64,000 bases of DNA from Bacteroidales bacterium (GCA_017430365.1 JAFRNC010000002.1:124001-188000); one strand, 5' to 3'; positions 32,597 to 41,822 are shown, numbered from the stretch's first letter. Numbers and translations are program-made. Notes: generated from the sequence alone by a model not told the origin.

Positions 32597-33954
32597 AGTC
32601 CGTATTTCTTCAGTTTGGCATACAGCGTCGGCCGGCTGACTCCCAGTATCTTTGCGGCGGCGGAAATGTTTCCGCCCGCACGATCCATGGCCTCCCGGAC
32701 AAGAGATTCTTCGCTCCGTTCGGAATGCAGGAAGGAACGGGCGTCGATGGCTTTGGCCGGAGAATCCAGCTGGAGGTCTTTCGCGGTCAATTCGGCACCG
32801 TCGGAAAGGATAACCGCCTTTTCGATGCAGTTCTGCAATTCGCGTATATTCCCGTTCCACCCCTGAGCCGTCAGCAACCCGGCCGCCTCCGGAGTTATTC
32901 CCGTCAAGGGCCTGTGGTATTTTTCAGCAAACCGGCCAAGGAACAGAAGAGCCAGGGGAACGATATCATCCTTGCGCTCCCTCAACGGGGGCAGGGCGAT
33001 ATGGACGGTATTGATCCTGTAATACAGATCCTCACGGAACCGCCCTTCCCTGACCAGCGATTCAAGATCCATATTGGTAGCGCAGATCAGGCGTATATTC
33101 ACGGGTATCGACTGGCTTCCGCCCACCCGCACCACGCTGCGGCTCTGTATGGCACGGAGCAATTTGGCCTGCAGGTGCAGGGGGATATTGCCGATCTCGT
33201 CGAGGAAGAGGGTACCGCCGTCGGCCTGCTCGAATTTGCCCGCATGGTCCGTATGCGCGTCGGTGAAGGCCCCCTTCACATGGCCGAAGAGCTCGCTCTC
33301 GAACAGGGTTTCAGTGATGGCCCCGGCATCGACCGCGACCATCTGCTTCCCGCTCCGTAGACTGCGCGCATGGATCTCACGCGCCAGGACATCCTTTCCA
33401 GTGCCGTTCCCGCCGGTAATGAGGACCGTGGCGTCGGTAGGGGCGATCTTTTCCAGCGTCCTCTGTATGGATTTCATGGCGGGTGAAGAACCCCAGAACA
33501 TGGTATCTTCGCCGCGTCCGGTCTGACTGTCAGAATGATGGCCCGAGGCCTTCCTGGCCTTGTCACGTGCCGCGGTCAGCACCTCGATGAGTTTATCGTT
33601 GTCCCACGGTTTCACGATGAAGTCGAAGGCACCCCGTTTCATTCCCTCGACGGCAAGCTGTATATCGGCATAAGCCGTGAAAAGGACGACCTCGACATCA
33701 GGCGCCATCTTCTTGATCTCACCTGCCCAGTACAGGCCTTCGTTGCCGGTATTGATAGCGGTGTTGAAATTCATGTCAAGCAGCACCACGTCAGGACGGA
33801 AGTGCTCCAGCGACGCGACAAGTGTTACCGGTGACGGAATCGTCTTCACCTCTGCGAAATATACCGGCAGCAGGATTTCCAGGGTCCTGCGGATTCCAAG
33901 ATTGTCATCTACGACAAGTATTTTTCCGACTTTAGAAGCCATTGTCAAATCCAT
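32593..33954 (-). CDS. Sigma-54-dependent NtrC-family response regulator
   Basis: This 453-residue regulator has a receiver domain (about 10-130, ILVVDDN, VVLLDMNFN with phospho-Asp, VLFTAYA, VKPW), an AAA+ domain (about 155-385) with Walker A GGNGTGKD, sigma-54 contact loop GAFTDA (standard is GAFTGA), Walker B GTLFLDEIGN, and a Fis-type HTH at the end (GGNISAAAKILGVSRPTLYAKLKKYGL). The linker between AAA+ and HTH contains FLHSERSEESLV, encoded by a diverged copy of the repeat that flanks the GIY-YIG cassette. Start 33954 (or 33942, MASKVGK). It leads a two-gene unit with the kinase. Confidence 0.95.
   Translation of the reverse strand: MDLTMASKVGKILVVDDNLGIRRTLEILLPVYFAEVKTIPSPVTLVASLEHFRPDVVLLDMNFNTAINTGNEGLYWAGEIKKMAPDVEVVLFTAYADIQLAVEGMKRGAFDFIVKPWDNDKLIEVLTAARDKARKASGHHSDSQTGRGEDTMFWGSSPAMKSIQRTLEKIAPTDATVLITGGNGTGKDVLAREIHARSLRSGKQMVAVDAGAITETLFESELFGHVKGAFTDAHTDHAGKFEQADGGTLFLDEIGNIPLHLQAKLLRAIQSRSVVRVGGSQSIPVNIRLICATNMDLESLVREGRFREDLYYRINTVHIALPPLRERKDDIVPLALLFLGRFAEKYHRPLTGITPEAAGLLTAQGWNGNIRELQNCIEKAVILSDGAELTAKDLQLDSPAKAIDARSFLHSERSEESLVREAMDRAGGNISAAAKILGVSRPTLYAKLKKYGL
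32704..32727 (-). repeat. Diverged cassette repeat embedded in the regulator coding sequence
   Basis: On the minus strand this stretch ends GAGCGAAGAATCT and matches the 28581-28607 repeat core along 24 bases with three substitutions and no gaps. It is in frame and encodes HSERSEES in the linker of the response regulator. Confidence 0.7.
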
Positions 33955-34050
33955 TATTCACGCTTACGCAGGCCAAAAACCGTTCCAAAAACGCAATCTG
34001 CACATAATCAGCCCATTGCACACTACGGCAATCCTGTAAAATCAGCGGCA

Positions 34051-34079
34051 GTCCTTACACTAGCGTAAAGAATCTTTAC
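34051..34079. promoter_or_regulatory. GTAAAG palindromes upstream of the response regulator gene
   Basis: GTAAAGAATCTTTAC (34065-34079) is a 15-base palindrome, and CTTACACTAGCGTAAAG overlaps it on the left. The half-site is the same as in the enhancer before the tolC-like gene. It lies between the divergent regulator and DUF6935-type lipoprotein genes, so it could control either or both. Confidence 0.6.
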
Positions 34080-34098
34080 AAAGATATCAGTTTTTGGT

Positions 34099-34106
34099 TA
34101 TCTTTG
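34099..34106 (+). promoter_or_regulatory. -7 box of the lipoprotein gene
   Basis: TATCTTTG lies 20 bases before the ATG at 34127. No clear TTTG is found 19-21 bases upstream; that position is occupied by the CTTTAC half of the palindrome, which suggests activator dependence or repression. Confidence 0.45.
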
Positions 34107-34126
34107 AATGTACAATCCTAAAAACC

Positions 34127-34717
34127 ATGAGAAAAACAAAGACCCTCATTCCGGCCATTGCCATCGCCCTCCTGCTGACGGCATCTTGCGGCGTTTTGAA
34201 TCAAGTCGGCCTCGGAGGCCACACCTACACGTTCAACAGCCTGCCCCAGAACGTCGATGAACTTACGGCCCTCTCCTTCGACATGACAGATCCCTATGCC
34301 GTAGCGGCGCTGACAATCGCGGCACTGACACGATACGGTACAAGCAGCCGGGACTGCATGCGCATGCTCGACTATCTCAAGGGCCCCGAATCCGTCTCAG
34401 GGTATGAGGCCCAGTTCATAGGCGAACGGCTCAAAGGGAAAGAGTACAAGCCCTTCTCCTTCTTCAAGGGAGCGGTACCATCCAACAACTACACTCCCAG
34501 CCGCCCCTATTCCATCACGGTGACCAGCACCCCCTACTCCTTCACTACCGACAGCGAGGGATATAAATGGTGCACTCTCTATGTAAATTCGGGCGGAGCC
34601 GACAACCCCCGTCCCATTAAGCTGCGCCAGAAAAAGAGCACGGGAGAGTGGTTCCTGAACGACATCCAGTGCCTCAGCGACATACGCATTCCAACCAGCC
34701 AGAGCAAGTGGGATTAG
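34127..34717 (+). CDS. Lipoprotein of the DUF6935 type
   Basis: This 196-residue protein has a lipoprotein signal peptide (MRKTKTLIPAIAIALLLTASCG). The body contains DPYAVAALTIAALTRY, MLDYLKGPESVSGYEAQFI and a tail with NNYTPSRPYSITV and a beta-rich end, the pattern I associate with DUF6935. Function is unknown. It is divergent from the export regulator and shares its GTAAAG palindromes, so it could belong to the same regulon. It overlaps the end of rsmD by four bases in convergent orientation. Confidence 0.65.
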   Translation: MRKTKTLIPAIAIALLLTASCGVLNQVGLGGHTYTFNSLPQNVDELTALSFDMTDPYAVAALTIAALTRYGTSSRDCMRMLDYLKGPESVSGYEAQFIGERLKGKEYKPFSFFKGAVPSNNYTPSRPYSITVTSTPYSFTTDSEGYKWCTLYVNSGGADNPRPIKLRQKKSTGEWFLNDIQCLSDIRIPTSQSKWD

Positions 34718-35271
34718 GATTCCGCCTGTTCAGGAAGAGGCCTGAAATAGCTGAAATGGACATTGCCGTACTTCCTCTCCTTCACGAAGGAGGGATGTGC
34801 GGCAAAACTGTATTCAGAAGGATGCTCGAGGATAAGATAGCCTCCGTCGTGGACCAGACCTTTGGAAAGGACCTTGTCGGGAATCGTATCCAGTCCCTCC
34901 AGGGCATAGGGGGGATCGGCGAATACGATGTCGAAGCGCTTTGTACAGAGCGGAATGAAATCGAAGACATTGTGCCGCACGACCTGGACCACCCCCGACA
35001 TGCCGAATGAGGCGGCGGTGCGCCTGATGAAAGAGGCGTTGACCGGATTCATCTCGACCGAGATGACCGAACCGGCCCCGCGTGAGGCGAATTCGAACGC
35101 TATGCTTCCGGTGCCGCCGAAAAGGTCGAGCACCGAAAGACCCTCAAAGAAAAATTCATTGTCGAGGGTGTTGAAAAGCCCCTCTTTGGCGAAATCGGTC
35201 GTCGGACGCGCCTGATAACCGGCCGGAGGATTGACCGAACGTCCCCGGAGCGTACCGCCGATGATCCTCAT
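34714..35271 (-). CDS. rsmD: 16S rRNA (guanine(966)-N(2))-methyltransferase RsmD
   Basis: This 185-residue protein starts MRIIGGTLRGRSVNPPAG, the RsmD signature, has the SAM-binding VLDLFGGTGSIAFEFASRGA and the catalytic motif FADPPYAL. It methylates G966 of 16S rRNA on assembled small subunits. It overlaps the DUF3822-like gene by four bases (ATGA), an arrangement common in Bacteroidales. Confidence 0.95.
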   Translation of the reverse strand: MRIIGGTLRGRSVNPPAGYQARPTTDFAKEGLFNTLDNEFFFEGLSVLDLFGGTGSIAFEFASRGAGSVISVEMNPVNASFIRRTAASFGMSGVVQVVRHNVFDFIPLCTKRFDIVFADPPYALEGLDTIPDKVLSKGLVHDGGYLILEHPSEYSFAAHPSFVKERKYGNVHFSYFRPLPEQAES

Positions 35272-35720
35272 AATACCTCGACGCTTGCGAAATGGCGGAA
35301 AAGATCCCCCTTGATGTCATCGCCGGCTTCTCCGTAGAAATGGACGGTGGTCACTTCGGGATTGATCTGGAACTGCCGCAAAGCCGCGAAGAGGAAATAC
35401 TGCGCCGTCACGGGATCGGCGGCGGGAAAGGAGTTGCACAGCAGCAGACGGTCCCCGGCGGCAAGTACGATGTCGACGCTGTTTTCCCCGAGGCTGACCA
35501 CCACCTTGTTGTAGCACTCCAGGGCCGCAGAGGAAGCAAGCATGCCGGAGATGCGGCGCGCATCGGCGTCGTCTCCGGCATAAAGAAGAACTGCCTTGTA
35601 AGAAGGCAGTTCCATGCTTTTTACCGAATCGGTTTTCTCGAGGATGACAACTTTGGAAAGAAGTTCCGCCGCGGATCCGGCCGAGAAATACCCTTCCGGA
35701 ATGAGGGTGTACTTCAGCAC
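35268..35720 (-). CDS. DUF3822 family protein (short form)
   Basis: This 150-residue protein of unknown function lies between a conserved membrane-anchored protein and rsmD, where DUF3822 proteins normally sit in Bacteroidales. It starts with GTG (MLKYTLIPEGYFSAG), and that codon overlaps the TAG of the preceding gene by one base. Visible pattern: beta strands such as VVILEKTD, KAVLLYAG and NKVVVSLGENSVDIVLA. The usual family length is about 250 residues, so this is a short version. The frame is continuous, so it is not obviously broken. Confidence 0.6.
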   Translation of the reverse strand: MLKYTLIPEGYFSAGSAAELLSKVVILEKTDSVKSMELPSYKAVLLYAGDDADARRISGMLASSAALECYNKVVVSLGENSVDIVLAAGDRLLLCNSFPAADPVTAQYFLFAALRQFQINPEVTTVHFYGEAGDDIKGDLFRHFASVEVL

Positions 35721-36415
35721 TACTCCCAGTTTCCTGCGTTGTTGTTGGCGTTGTCGACGGAGCCCACCATCAGGCCGGGATAGCGGTCGGTATCCTCACG
35801 CTCGGAGACAAGGTTCACGATCTGCTGACGGTCCATGCCCTTGAGGAGCTGCCAGAACGGCATCTTGGCCTCGAAAAGCGGGACATCCACACCGGAGACC
35901 TGCTTCACGATGCTCTTCATGATGACGGTGTCGCCATCGGAGAAGGGGATGTAGCGAAGCTTGTTCACGTCGAAACCGGGACGGTTGTGGAACAGGGTGT
36001 CGCGGACGTCGGTCAGCTGGGGGATACGGATGATCAGCTTGTTGTCGCCTTTCTCGTAGAGTTCGTAGAGCTTGGCCTGCAACTGCTCACCCTTGAGGTT
36101 CTTCAGCGATTTCTTGACGGCCTCGGTATGAAGGACGGCGGTGGAGTCGTCTTCGGAACCGATCTGACGCATGATCGTAATCTTGCCCTTGTTGTAAAAC
36201 TCAACCAGTGAATCCATTACAGGAGCATAGTGACCGTAGGTGTCCTTGTAGGTCACCTGGAGCGTACGGATGTCCTTGAGCTGCTCGATGGCCACGTTGC
36301 TGCGTTGCTTGAGTTCATTCTGGAACTTCACGGGTTCGTTGATGCTGCGGAAAAGCAGGTATGCAAGTCCGAGGATAACGATCGGAAGGATGAAATAGGT
36401 TAAAAGTTTTCTCAT
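35720..36415 (-). CDS. Conserved membrane-anchored protein of unknown function
   Basis: This 231-residue protein has one N-terminal membrane helix (about 6-24, TYFILPIVILGLAYLLF) and a long soluble part facing the periplasm. The first half is helical (PVKFQNELKQRSNVAIEQLKDIRTLQVTYKDTYGHY); the rest has RYIPFSDGDTVIMKSIVKQVSGVDVPLFEAKMP. No enzymatic motif is seen. It heads the operon with the DUF3822-like gene and rsmD. I recognise it as a Bacteroidales conserved hypothetical but cannot assign a role. Confidence 0.6.
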   Translation of the reverse strand: MRKLLTYFILPIVILGLAYLLFRSINEPVKFQNELKQRSNVAIEQLKDIRTLQVTYKDTYGHYAPVMDSLVEFYNKGKITIMRQIGSEDDSTAVLHTEAVKKSLKNLKGEQLQAKLYELYEKGDNKLIIRIPQLTDVRDTLFHNRPGFDVNKLRYIPFSDGDTVIMKSIVKQVSGVDVPLFEAKMPFWQLLKGMDRQQIVNLVSEREDTDRYPGLMVGSVDNANNNAGNWE

Positions 36416-36550
36416 ATCGGTTAATTTAATATTGTCTCAAGTTTTGCCTAATAAGCCAAATTTCATTTGACCTACAAAAGTAAAAAATATATTTCAAGAC
36501 TACAATATATTTTTAAATTTGCACCAAGAAAAAACGACTTGTCCATACCT

Positions 36551-37591
36551 ATGCCGACAGACATCGCCCAACTGGAAAAATTGTTGTCAGAAGCCCGGAA
36601 TATCGTCCTCATAAGCCACTTCAATCCTGACGGGGACGCGGTAGGAAGCGTTACCGCCGCTTATCATTATCTGAAGATGCGCGGAAAGAATCCCCGGATC
36701 ATCCTTCCCAGCACCTACCCCGCCAACATGTCTTTCCTCGAACCTGAAGATCCCGCCGACAGGATCGTCATATGCGAAACGGAGCGAGGGAAGGCCCTTG
36801 GACTTGTCGCCGGAGCCGATCTGCTCGTCTGCCTGGACCTGAACCGCCTTTCCCGTACCGAATATCTCGAGGAAGCCATCCTCTCCTCTTCCGCCCCCAA
36901 GATACTCCTCGACCACCACATAGCCGCCGAACTGGACAGATTCGACCTTGCCATATCGGACATCAAGGTGTCATCCACGTGCGAATTGCTGTTCCGCACG
37001 CTGCTCCAACTGCCCGACATAGCTTCGGATCCCGGCAGGATACCGCTCAGGTGCGCCGAATCGCTGTACGTGGGAATGATGACGGACACCAACAATTTCT
37101 CCAACTCGGTATTCCCCGGCACCTTCGACATGGCGGCCAGGCTGATAGCCCGCGGGGTGGACAAGGACGGCCTTCAGGAAAAAGTACTGTGCTGCTACAG
37201 CGTATCCCGCACCCGGCTCATGGGACACATGATAAAGGACAGCATGAAAGTGATCCCCCGCCACCGTGCCGCTTACATGCTCCTAGGGAACCACGACAAG
37301 AAGCGCTACCATTTCCAGCCCGGGGACAGCGAAGGCTTCGTCAACCTGCCCCTGGCGATAGCCGGGATCGAGATCAGCGCCCTGTTCACCGAAAACACTG
37401 AAGGAGGCTACGTCCGCGTATCCCTCAGGTCGAAAAGCAAGGTCAACGTCAACCGGCTCGCCGTCCGTTTCTTCAACGGGGGAGGCCACCGCAACGCTTC
37501 GGGAGGAAGGCTCTACATCCCTCTCGAAGAGGTTCCGGCCTATTTCGAGAAAGCTCTCGACGAATACTCCGACGAAGAAAAATTTTCATAA
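36551..37591 (+). CDS. DHH/DHHA1 phosphoesterase (NrnA-like oligoribonuclease / pAp phosphatase)
   Basis: This 346-residue protein has the DHH motifs in order: VLISHFNPDGDAVGS (motif I), a DLLVCLDLN segment with metal-binding Asp, and ILLDHHIAAELDRFD (the DHH). The C-terminal DHHA1 domain has GGGHRNASGG. The family degrades nanoRNA and may dephosphorylate pAp. The ATG at 36551 gives the normal N-terminus (MPTDIAQLEKLLSEA); the frame open from 36467 runs through AT-rich untranslated sequence and was not used. Confidence 0.9.
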   Translation: MPTDIAQLEKLLSEARNIVLISHFNPDGDAVGSVTAAYHYLKMRGKNPRIILPSTYPANMSFLEPEDPADRIVICETERGKALGLVAGADLLVCLDLNRLSRTEYLEEAILSSSAPKILLDHHIAAELDRFDLAISDIKVSSTCELLFRTLLQLPDIASDPGRIPLRCAESLYVGMMTDTNNFSNSVFPGTFDMAARLIARGVDKDGLQEKVLCCYSVSRTRLMGHMIKDSMKVIPRHRAAYMLLGNHDKKRYHFQPGDSEGFVNLPLAIAGIEISALFTENTEGGYVRVSLRSKSKVNVNRLAVRFFNGGGHRNASGGRLYIPLEEVPAYFEKALDEYSDEEKFS

Positions 37592-37633
37592 GGCACAGCT
37601 TTTGTGTACATTTGCAGGTTGACCGAATACCCG

Positions 37634-38119
37634 ATGCAGAAAGCGCGTTCCATATTCCTGCTGATACTTGCCCCGATCCTGGTAATGTCGTGCCAGACCC
37701 TGGCGCGCGAGGCGAATGTCAACCAGGACAAATGGATAGGCGACTACATCGAAAACAACTTTTCCGAAAACGAGATATTCCGCGACGGCGGCGTCACCCG
37801 CATCGTGCTGAGTGAAGGTCCCCAGGGTGCTCCGGTGGTAGAGAAAGGCGATTCTGTCTATATCTTCTATGCCGGATATATTTTCGCGCAGAACGGTCCC
37901 ACCACTCAGTTCGTCCTTGACAGCGCCATGGTGCGCGTCGGCCACGGCGACCTGATCAAGGGATTTGAACTCGGCCTTCCCGGCGCTCTCCAGGGAGAAG
38001 AGGCCATGATAATATTCTCAGCCGACGATGGCTACGGCACCACCCAGCTGGGTCTCGTCCCTGAAAACACAGCCCTGCTCTTCGATGTGGGAGTGGCATC
38101 AGTAAAAAAAGAGAAATAA
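37634..38119 (+). CDS. FKBP-type peptidyl-prolyl isomerase lipoprotein
   Basis: This 161-residue lipoprotein (signal MQKARSIFLLILAPILVMSCQ) has an FKBP fold: GDSVYIFYAGYIFA, VGHGDLIKGFELGLPGALQGEEAMIIFSADDGYG and a closing strand ALLFDVGVASVKK. It would catalyse proline isomerization or act as a periplasmic chaperone. It is two bases upstream of a larger FKBP-like lipoprotein. The ATG at 37634 was chosen because it places a normal lipoprotein signal at the N-terminus. Confidence 0.88.
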   Translation: MQKARSIFLLILAPILVMSCQTLAREANVNQDKWIGDYIENNFSENEIFRDGGVTRIVLSEGPQGAPVVEKGDSVYIFYAGYIFAQNGPTTQFVLDSAMVRVGHGDLIKGFELGLPGALQGEEAMIIFSADDGYGTTQLGLVPENTALLFDVGVASVKKEK

Positions 38120-38120
38120 C

Positions 38121-39122
38121 ATGAACGTGAAGAAGATCTGCATAGCTGCCCTTCTGATGGCTTCGGCACTCGCCGTCTCGTGCGCGGTCGAGCCTGTTGA
38201 GGACAGTTCCTATTCATATGACCGTGTGATGAAAGCATGGCTGGCCATGAATTATCCCGGACTCAAGCCATTCGGGGATTCGGGGGCCTATATCCTGGAA
38301 ATGCAGCAGGGAACCGGCCCGGCCGTGACCGACAGTTCCTACGTCTGGGCACATTACACGAAACTTTCCCTTGACCGCTCCGTGATCAGTTCGAACGAGC
38401 GTTCAGTCGCCGAGCAGCTCGGCACCTATTCTCCCACTTCCTATTACGGAAGCCGCATCTGGCGTGTCGACCAGGATTATATTCCCAGCGGCCTCGAAGC
38501 GGTCATCAAGACCATGAAGGGCGGCGGCAGGGCTCTGATAGCACTCCCCCTCTCCGCCTCCAGCCACACCAGTTCGCTGTACTCGGCATTCAGCGGGAGT
38601 GACGAATCCGACAACTCCATCATCGAAATCAAGATCGACACCGTTATGGCCGACATCTACGACTATCAGGAACGCGTGATGAAGGAATGGTTCCGCAGCC
38701 ACTACAACGTAGCCGATACCTCCGCAGAGCATCTCTATTTCAAGAAACTGAAAGAGAAGACCGCCGAAACAGACTCCATCTCGGAAGGCTCCACCGTGAA
38801 GGTCCGCTATATCGGACGCCACCTCGACGGTCAGGTGTTCGACACCAATATCGAGGATACCGCGAAATTCTACAGGATCCATACCCAGGGAAAGACCTAT
38901 GATGCCCTCAACGTCACTTTCTACAAGGATGACGTTTCAAAGCTTGCTCAGGAAAACACCACTGTAGCCGGTTTCTACCGTTCCGTTTCGATGATGAACT
39001 ATGGTGAGACCGCCGTCGCCCTCTTCAGTTCGGAACTTGGATACGGCGAAAAGGGAAGCAGTCCCGCCATCCCCGAGTATTCCCCCCTCCTCTTCTGGTT
39101 CTACGTCGAGCCGAAGGATTGA
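38121..39122 (+). CDS. Two-domain FKBP-like lipoprotein
   Basis: This 333-residue lipoprotein (MNVKKICIAALLMASALAVSCA) carries two FKBP-like modules. The first (about 55-175) has LSLDRSVISSNERSVAEQLG and IPSGLEAVIKTMKGGGRALIALPLSAS. The second (about 215-333) has EGSTVKVRYIGRHLDGQVFDTN and ends YSPLLFWFYVEPKD. The conserved active-site aromatic residues are only partly kept, especially in the first module, so chaperone rather than isomerase activity is possible. It is cotranscribed with the shorter FKBP lipoprotein. Confidence 0.82.
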   Translation: MNVKKICIAALLMASALAVSCAVEPVEDSSYSYDRVMKAWLAMNYPGLKPFGDSGAYILEMQQGTGPAVTDSSYVWAHYTKLSLDRSVISSNERSVAEQLGTYSPTSYYGSRIWRVDQDYIPSGLEAVIKTMKGGGRALIALPLSASSHTSSLYSAFSGSDESDNSIIEIKIDTVMADIYDYQERVMKEWFRSHYNVADTSAEHLYFKKLKEKTAETDSISEGSTVKVRYIGRHLDGQVFDTNIEDTAKFYRIHTQGKTYDALNVTFYKDDVSKLAQENTTVAGFYRSVSMMNYGETAVALFSSELGYGEKGSSPAIPEYSPLLFWFYVEPKD

Positions 39123-39132
39123 TCCCTGAACG

Positions 39133-40077
39133 TCAGCGGAGGTTGGAAACTACCTGCACGCCCGCAGGTACAACCTCTATGCGCACCGGAGTGATGCCTA
39201 CCGGCTCTCCGTCCACCTCCATGTAGGAATATGGGGCGGCCGAGATGTCGATCTGCCGGCCGCGTGTATGGTGGACCTCCTTATGCCTGTAGATATCGCC
39301 CTTGAAGAGCGATGGCACCTTGGAAATGAATCTCCATTTGCTCAGTTCCCCCACTACGGTCACGTCGATCAGCCCGTCGTCGGGGACCGCGTCCGGAGTC
39401 TGCATCATTCCGCCTCCGCAATAGCGCCCGATGCCCAGGGCGACGGAAAAGGCGGTGCCGCGGTAGAACTCCTCCCCGTCGACCGCGACGCGGAACTTGA
39501 GGCTCTTGTATGAGATGAAACCCGAGAGCAGGGATTTCAGATACTGCCTGTCTCCGGCATGACCGCGTTCCTTGGCAAGGTCGAAACGGTGGCAGACTTC
39601 CGAATCAAAACCCAGGCCTCCTATATTCACCATGTAGCGGCAATAGGGCTTCCCGTCCATCATAGTATGCACCCTGGCGACATCCTGTACACGTATGTGG
39701 GTATCGGCTGAGGCTATCAGGTCGGATGCCGCCCCGTATTCGTGCGGGATATCATGGAGACGCGACCAGTCGTTTCCGGAACCGACGGGAATCAGTCCAA
39801 GCACCACTTCCGAGGGGTTTACCTCATCCTGGGAATAGAGTCCGTTCAGCACTTCGTGGATGGCACCGTCGCCGCCGATGACAAGCAGGCGCCTGAAACC
39901 CTCCTTCACCGCCTCCTTGGCCAACTCGATGGCATGATAGGCATGGTCCGTGATATGTTCGACGAAAGATATATGCCTGTCCTTGAGCAAATTCGAAATC
40001 GCCGGCCAGTCGTGGTGGGCTTTGCCGCCCCCCGAACGGCTGCTGACAATCACGCTCCAGTCTTGGGAGATTGACAT
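39133..40077 (-). CDS. Diacylglycerol kinase-family lipid kinase (YegS/BmrU-like)
   Basis: This 314-residue cytoplasmic protein has the catalytic GGDGAIHEVLNGL and LIPVGSGNDWSR motifs of the diacylglycerol/sphingosine kinase catalytic domain and a C-terminal beta domain (ISAAPYSYMEVDGEPVG). It probably phosphorylates a lipid such as diacylglycerol or, in a sphingolipid-producing Bacteroidetes, a sphingoid base; substrate is unproven. It converges with the FKBP genes and is divergent from parA. Confidence 0.9.
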   Translation of the reverse strand: MSISQDWSVIVSSRSGGGKAHHDWPAISNLLKDRHISFVEHITDHAYHAIELAKEAVKEGFRRLLVIGGDGAIHEVLNGLYSQDEVNPSEVVLGLIPVGSGNDWSRLHDIPHEYGAASDLIASADTHIRVQDVARVHTMMDGKPYCRYMVNIGGLGFDSEVCHRFDLAKERGHAGDRQYLKSLLSGFISYKSLKFRVAVDGEEFYRGTAFSVALGIGRYCGGGMMQTPDAVPDDGLIDVTVVGELSKWRFISKVPSLFKGDIYRHKEVHHTRGRQIDISAAPYSYMEVDGEPVGITPVRIEVVPAGVQVVSNLR

Positions 40078-40118
40078 AGTTTAGGTTTTTTGCATCGCTA
40101 ATTTAACATTTTTTTACA

Positions 40119-40126
40119 TAAATTTG
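40119..40126 (+). promoter_or_regulatory. -7 box of the parAB operon
   Basis: TAAATTTG lies 39 bases before the parA start. A clear -33 TTTG at the right distance is not evident, though the region is T-rich. Confidence 0.4.
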
Positions 40127-40165
40127 CGATTTAAGTTACGCTAATTGCGGACTCGGCAGAACCGA

Positions 40166-40954
40166 ATGGGAAAAATCATAGCAATCGCAAACCAGAAAGG
40201 TGGCGTCGGAAAGACCACCACTTCCATAAATTTGGCCGCATCGCTCGCCGTCCTGGAATACAGGACACTCATAATCGATGCGGACCCGCAGGCGAACAGC
40301 ACCTCCGGACTCAACTTCCATCCCGATTCCAAGGAACGCGACACCCTGTACGAACTCCTGATCGGAGAGCGGAAGACCGAAGAAGTCATAAAAGCCACGG
40401 AACTCAAACACCTCGACATCATCACCTCGCACATCAACCTGGTCGGGGCCGAGATCGAGATGCTGGAAGTCCAGGGACGCGAGAGGGTGCTGAGCGAAGC
40501 CCTCGCCGGGGTACGTGACCGTTACGATTACATTATAATAGACTGCGCCCCCTCGCTCGGGCTGATCACCATCAACGCCCTCACGGCGTCGGACAGCGTG
40601 ATAATTCCCGTACAGCCCGAATATTTCCCGCTGGAGGGACTCGGCAAACTGCTCAACACCATAAACATCGTCCGCAGCCGCCTCAATCCCGGGCTCACCA
40701 TCGAAGGATTCCTCTTCACCATGTACGACAGCCGCCTCAGGCTTCACAACCAGGTGGTCGAAGAAGTCAAGACATATTATCCCGACATGGTCTTCAAGAC
40801 CATGATCACCAAGAACGTCAGGCTCAGCGAAGCGCCCTCGTACGGCAAGCCCGCCATCCTGTATGACGCCCGCTCCACGGGATCGGACAACTACCTCAAC
40901 CTGGCCAGGGAAATCATCAAGAAGAACGAATCATGGCAAAGAGATCAGCATTAG
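40166..40954 (+). CDS. parA: Chromosome-partitioning ATPase ParA (Soj)
   Basis: This 262-residue protein begins [24 protein letters not shown] with a deviant Walker A (KGGVGKTT) and continues with [28 protein letters not shown] and the C-terminal SEAPSYGKP. ParA binds DNA nonspecifically when ATP-bound and moves ParB-parS complexes. The length and lack of an N-terminal HTH mark it as chromosomal. The gene overlaps parB by 22 bases. Confidence 0.96.
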   Translation: MGKIIAIANQKGGVGKTTTSINLAASLAVLEYRTLIIDADPQANSTSGLNFHPDSKERDTLYELLIGERKTEEVIKATELKHLDIITSHINLVGAEIEMLEVQGRERVLSEALAGVRDRYDYIIIDCAPSLGLITINALTASDSVIIPVQPEYFPLEGLGKLLNTINIVRSRLNPGLTIEGFLFTMYDSRLRLHNQVVEEVKTYYPDMVFKTMITKNVRLSEAPSYGKPAILYDARSTGSDNYLNLAREIIKKNESWQRDQH

Positions 40955-41820
40955 GCCGCGGGCTCGGCGCCCTTCTGGGAGATGCGGCTCCGCTCCGCGA
41001 GACGCAGGAGATCCGCCGCATAGTCAACGGGAATCCCGCAGCCGTAGCCGAGATCCCCGTCGGGCAGATAGTCCCCAACCCCTACCAGCCCCGCGAGGTC
41101 TTTGACCCCGAGGCGCTTGCCGAACTCGCCGATTCCATACGCACGCTCGGCATCATACAGCCTCTCACACTGCGCAGGACAGGTCCTGACAGCTATCAGA
41201 TAATCAGCGGGGAACGCCGTTACCGCGCCGCCATCGCCGCCGGACTGTCAAGCGTCCCGGCCTACATCAGGCAGGCCGACGATGCCGCGATGCTCGAAAT
41301 GGCGATAGTCGAGAATATCCAGCGAGAAGACCTCGACCCCATCGAAACCGCCCTGAGTTTCCAGCGTCTCATCGAAGAGTGCAACCTTACGCAGGAGGCA
41401 CTGGCACTACGCGTCGGAAAGAAACGCGCCACCGTCACCAACTTCCTCAGGCTGCTCCGTCTTCCGGACGGAATGCAGAAGGCGCTCAAGATTGGCAAGA
41501 TTTCTGTGGGACACGCCAAGGTGCTTCTGGGAGTCGAGGATTCCCGGAGGCAGGCCGACCTTTTCGAAGGCACGGTGAAGAACGGATGGTCGGTACGGCA
41601 ACTCGAGCAGAAAGTGCTGGAACCGGCCCCGTCCAGGACCCGCGCCGCAAAGGACACGGAACTCCCGGAACTCTTCCGCGAACTCTCCGGAAGGGTGGGA
41701 CGCCATTTCGGCGGAAAGGTCTCCGTGAAGCGCAACCCGGCCGGAGGCGGCTCGATCACCATCCGCTTCGACGACGAACGGCAGGTGCAGTCATTCCTCG
41801 ATGATTTGAAAGAGAATTGA
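40933..41820 (+). CDS. parB: Chromosome-partitioning protein ParB
   Basis: This 295-residue CTP-dependent DNA clamp has an N-terminal basic [13 protein letters not shown] segment, the ParB/Srx motifs NPYQPREVF and [28 protein letters not shown], and an HTH ([24 protein letters not shown]). A C-terminal dimerization domain ends in [11 protein letters not shown]. It loads at parS sites near the origin. No parS site was recognised here. The downstream DUF5683 and transglycosylase genes are tightly spaced, suggesting one transcript. Confidence 0.96.
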   Translation: MAKRSALGRGLGALLGDAAPLRETQEIRRIVNGNPAAVAEIPVGQIVPNPYQPREVFDPEALAELADSIRTLGIIQPLTLRRTGPDSYQIISGERRYRAAIAAGLSSVPAYIRQADDAAMLEMAIVENIQREDLDPIETALSFQRLIEECNLTQEALALRVGKKRATVTNFLRLLRLPDGMQKALKIGKISVGHAKVLLGVEDSRRQADLFEGTVKNGWSVRQLEQKVLEPAPSRTRAAKDTELPELFRELSGRVGRHFGGKVSVKRNPAGGGSITIRFDDERQVQSFLDDLKEN

Positions 41821-41822
41821 AA

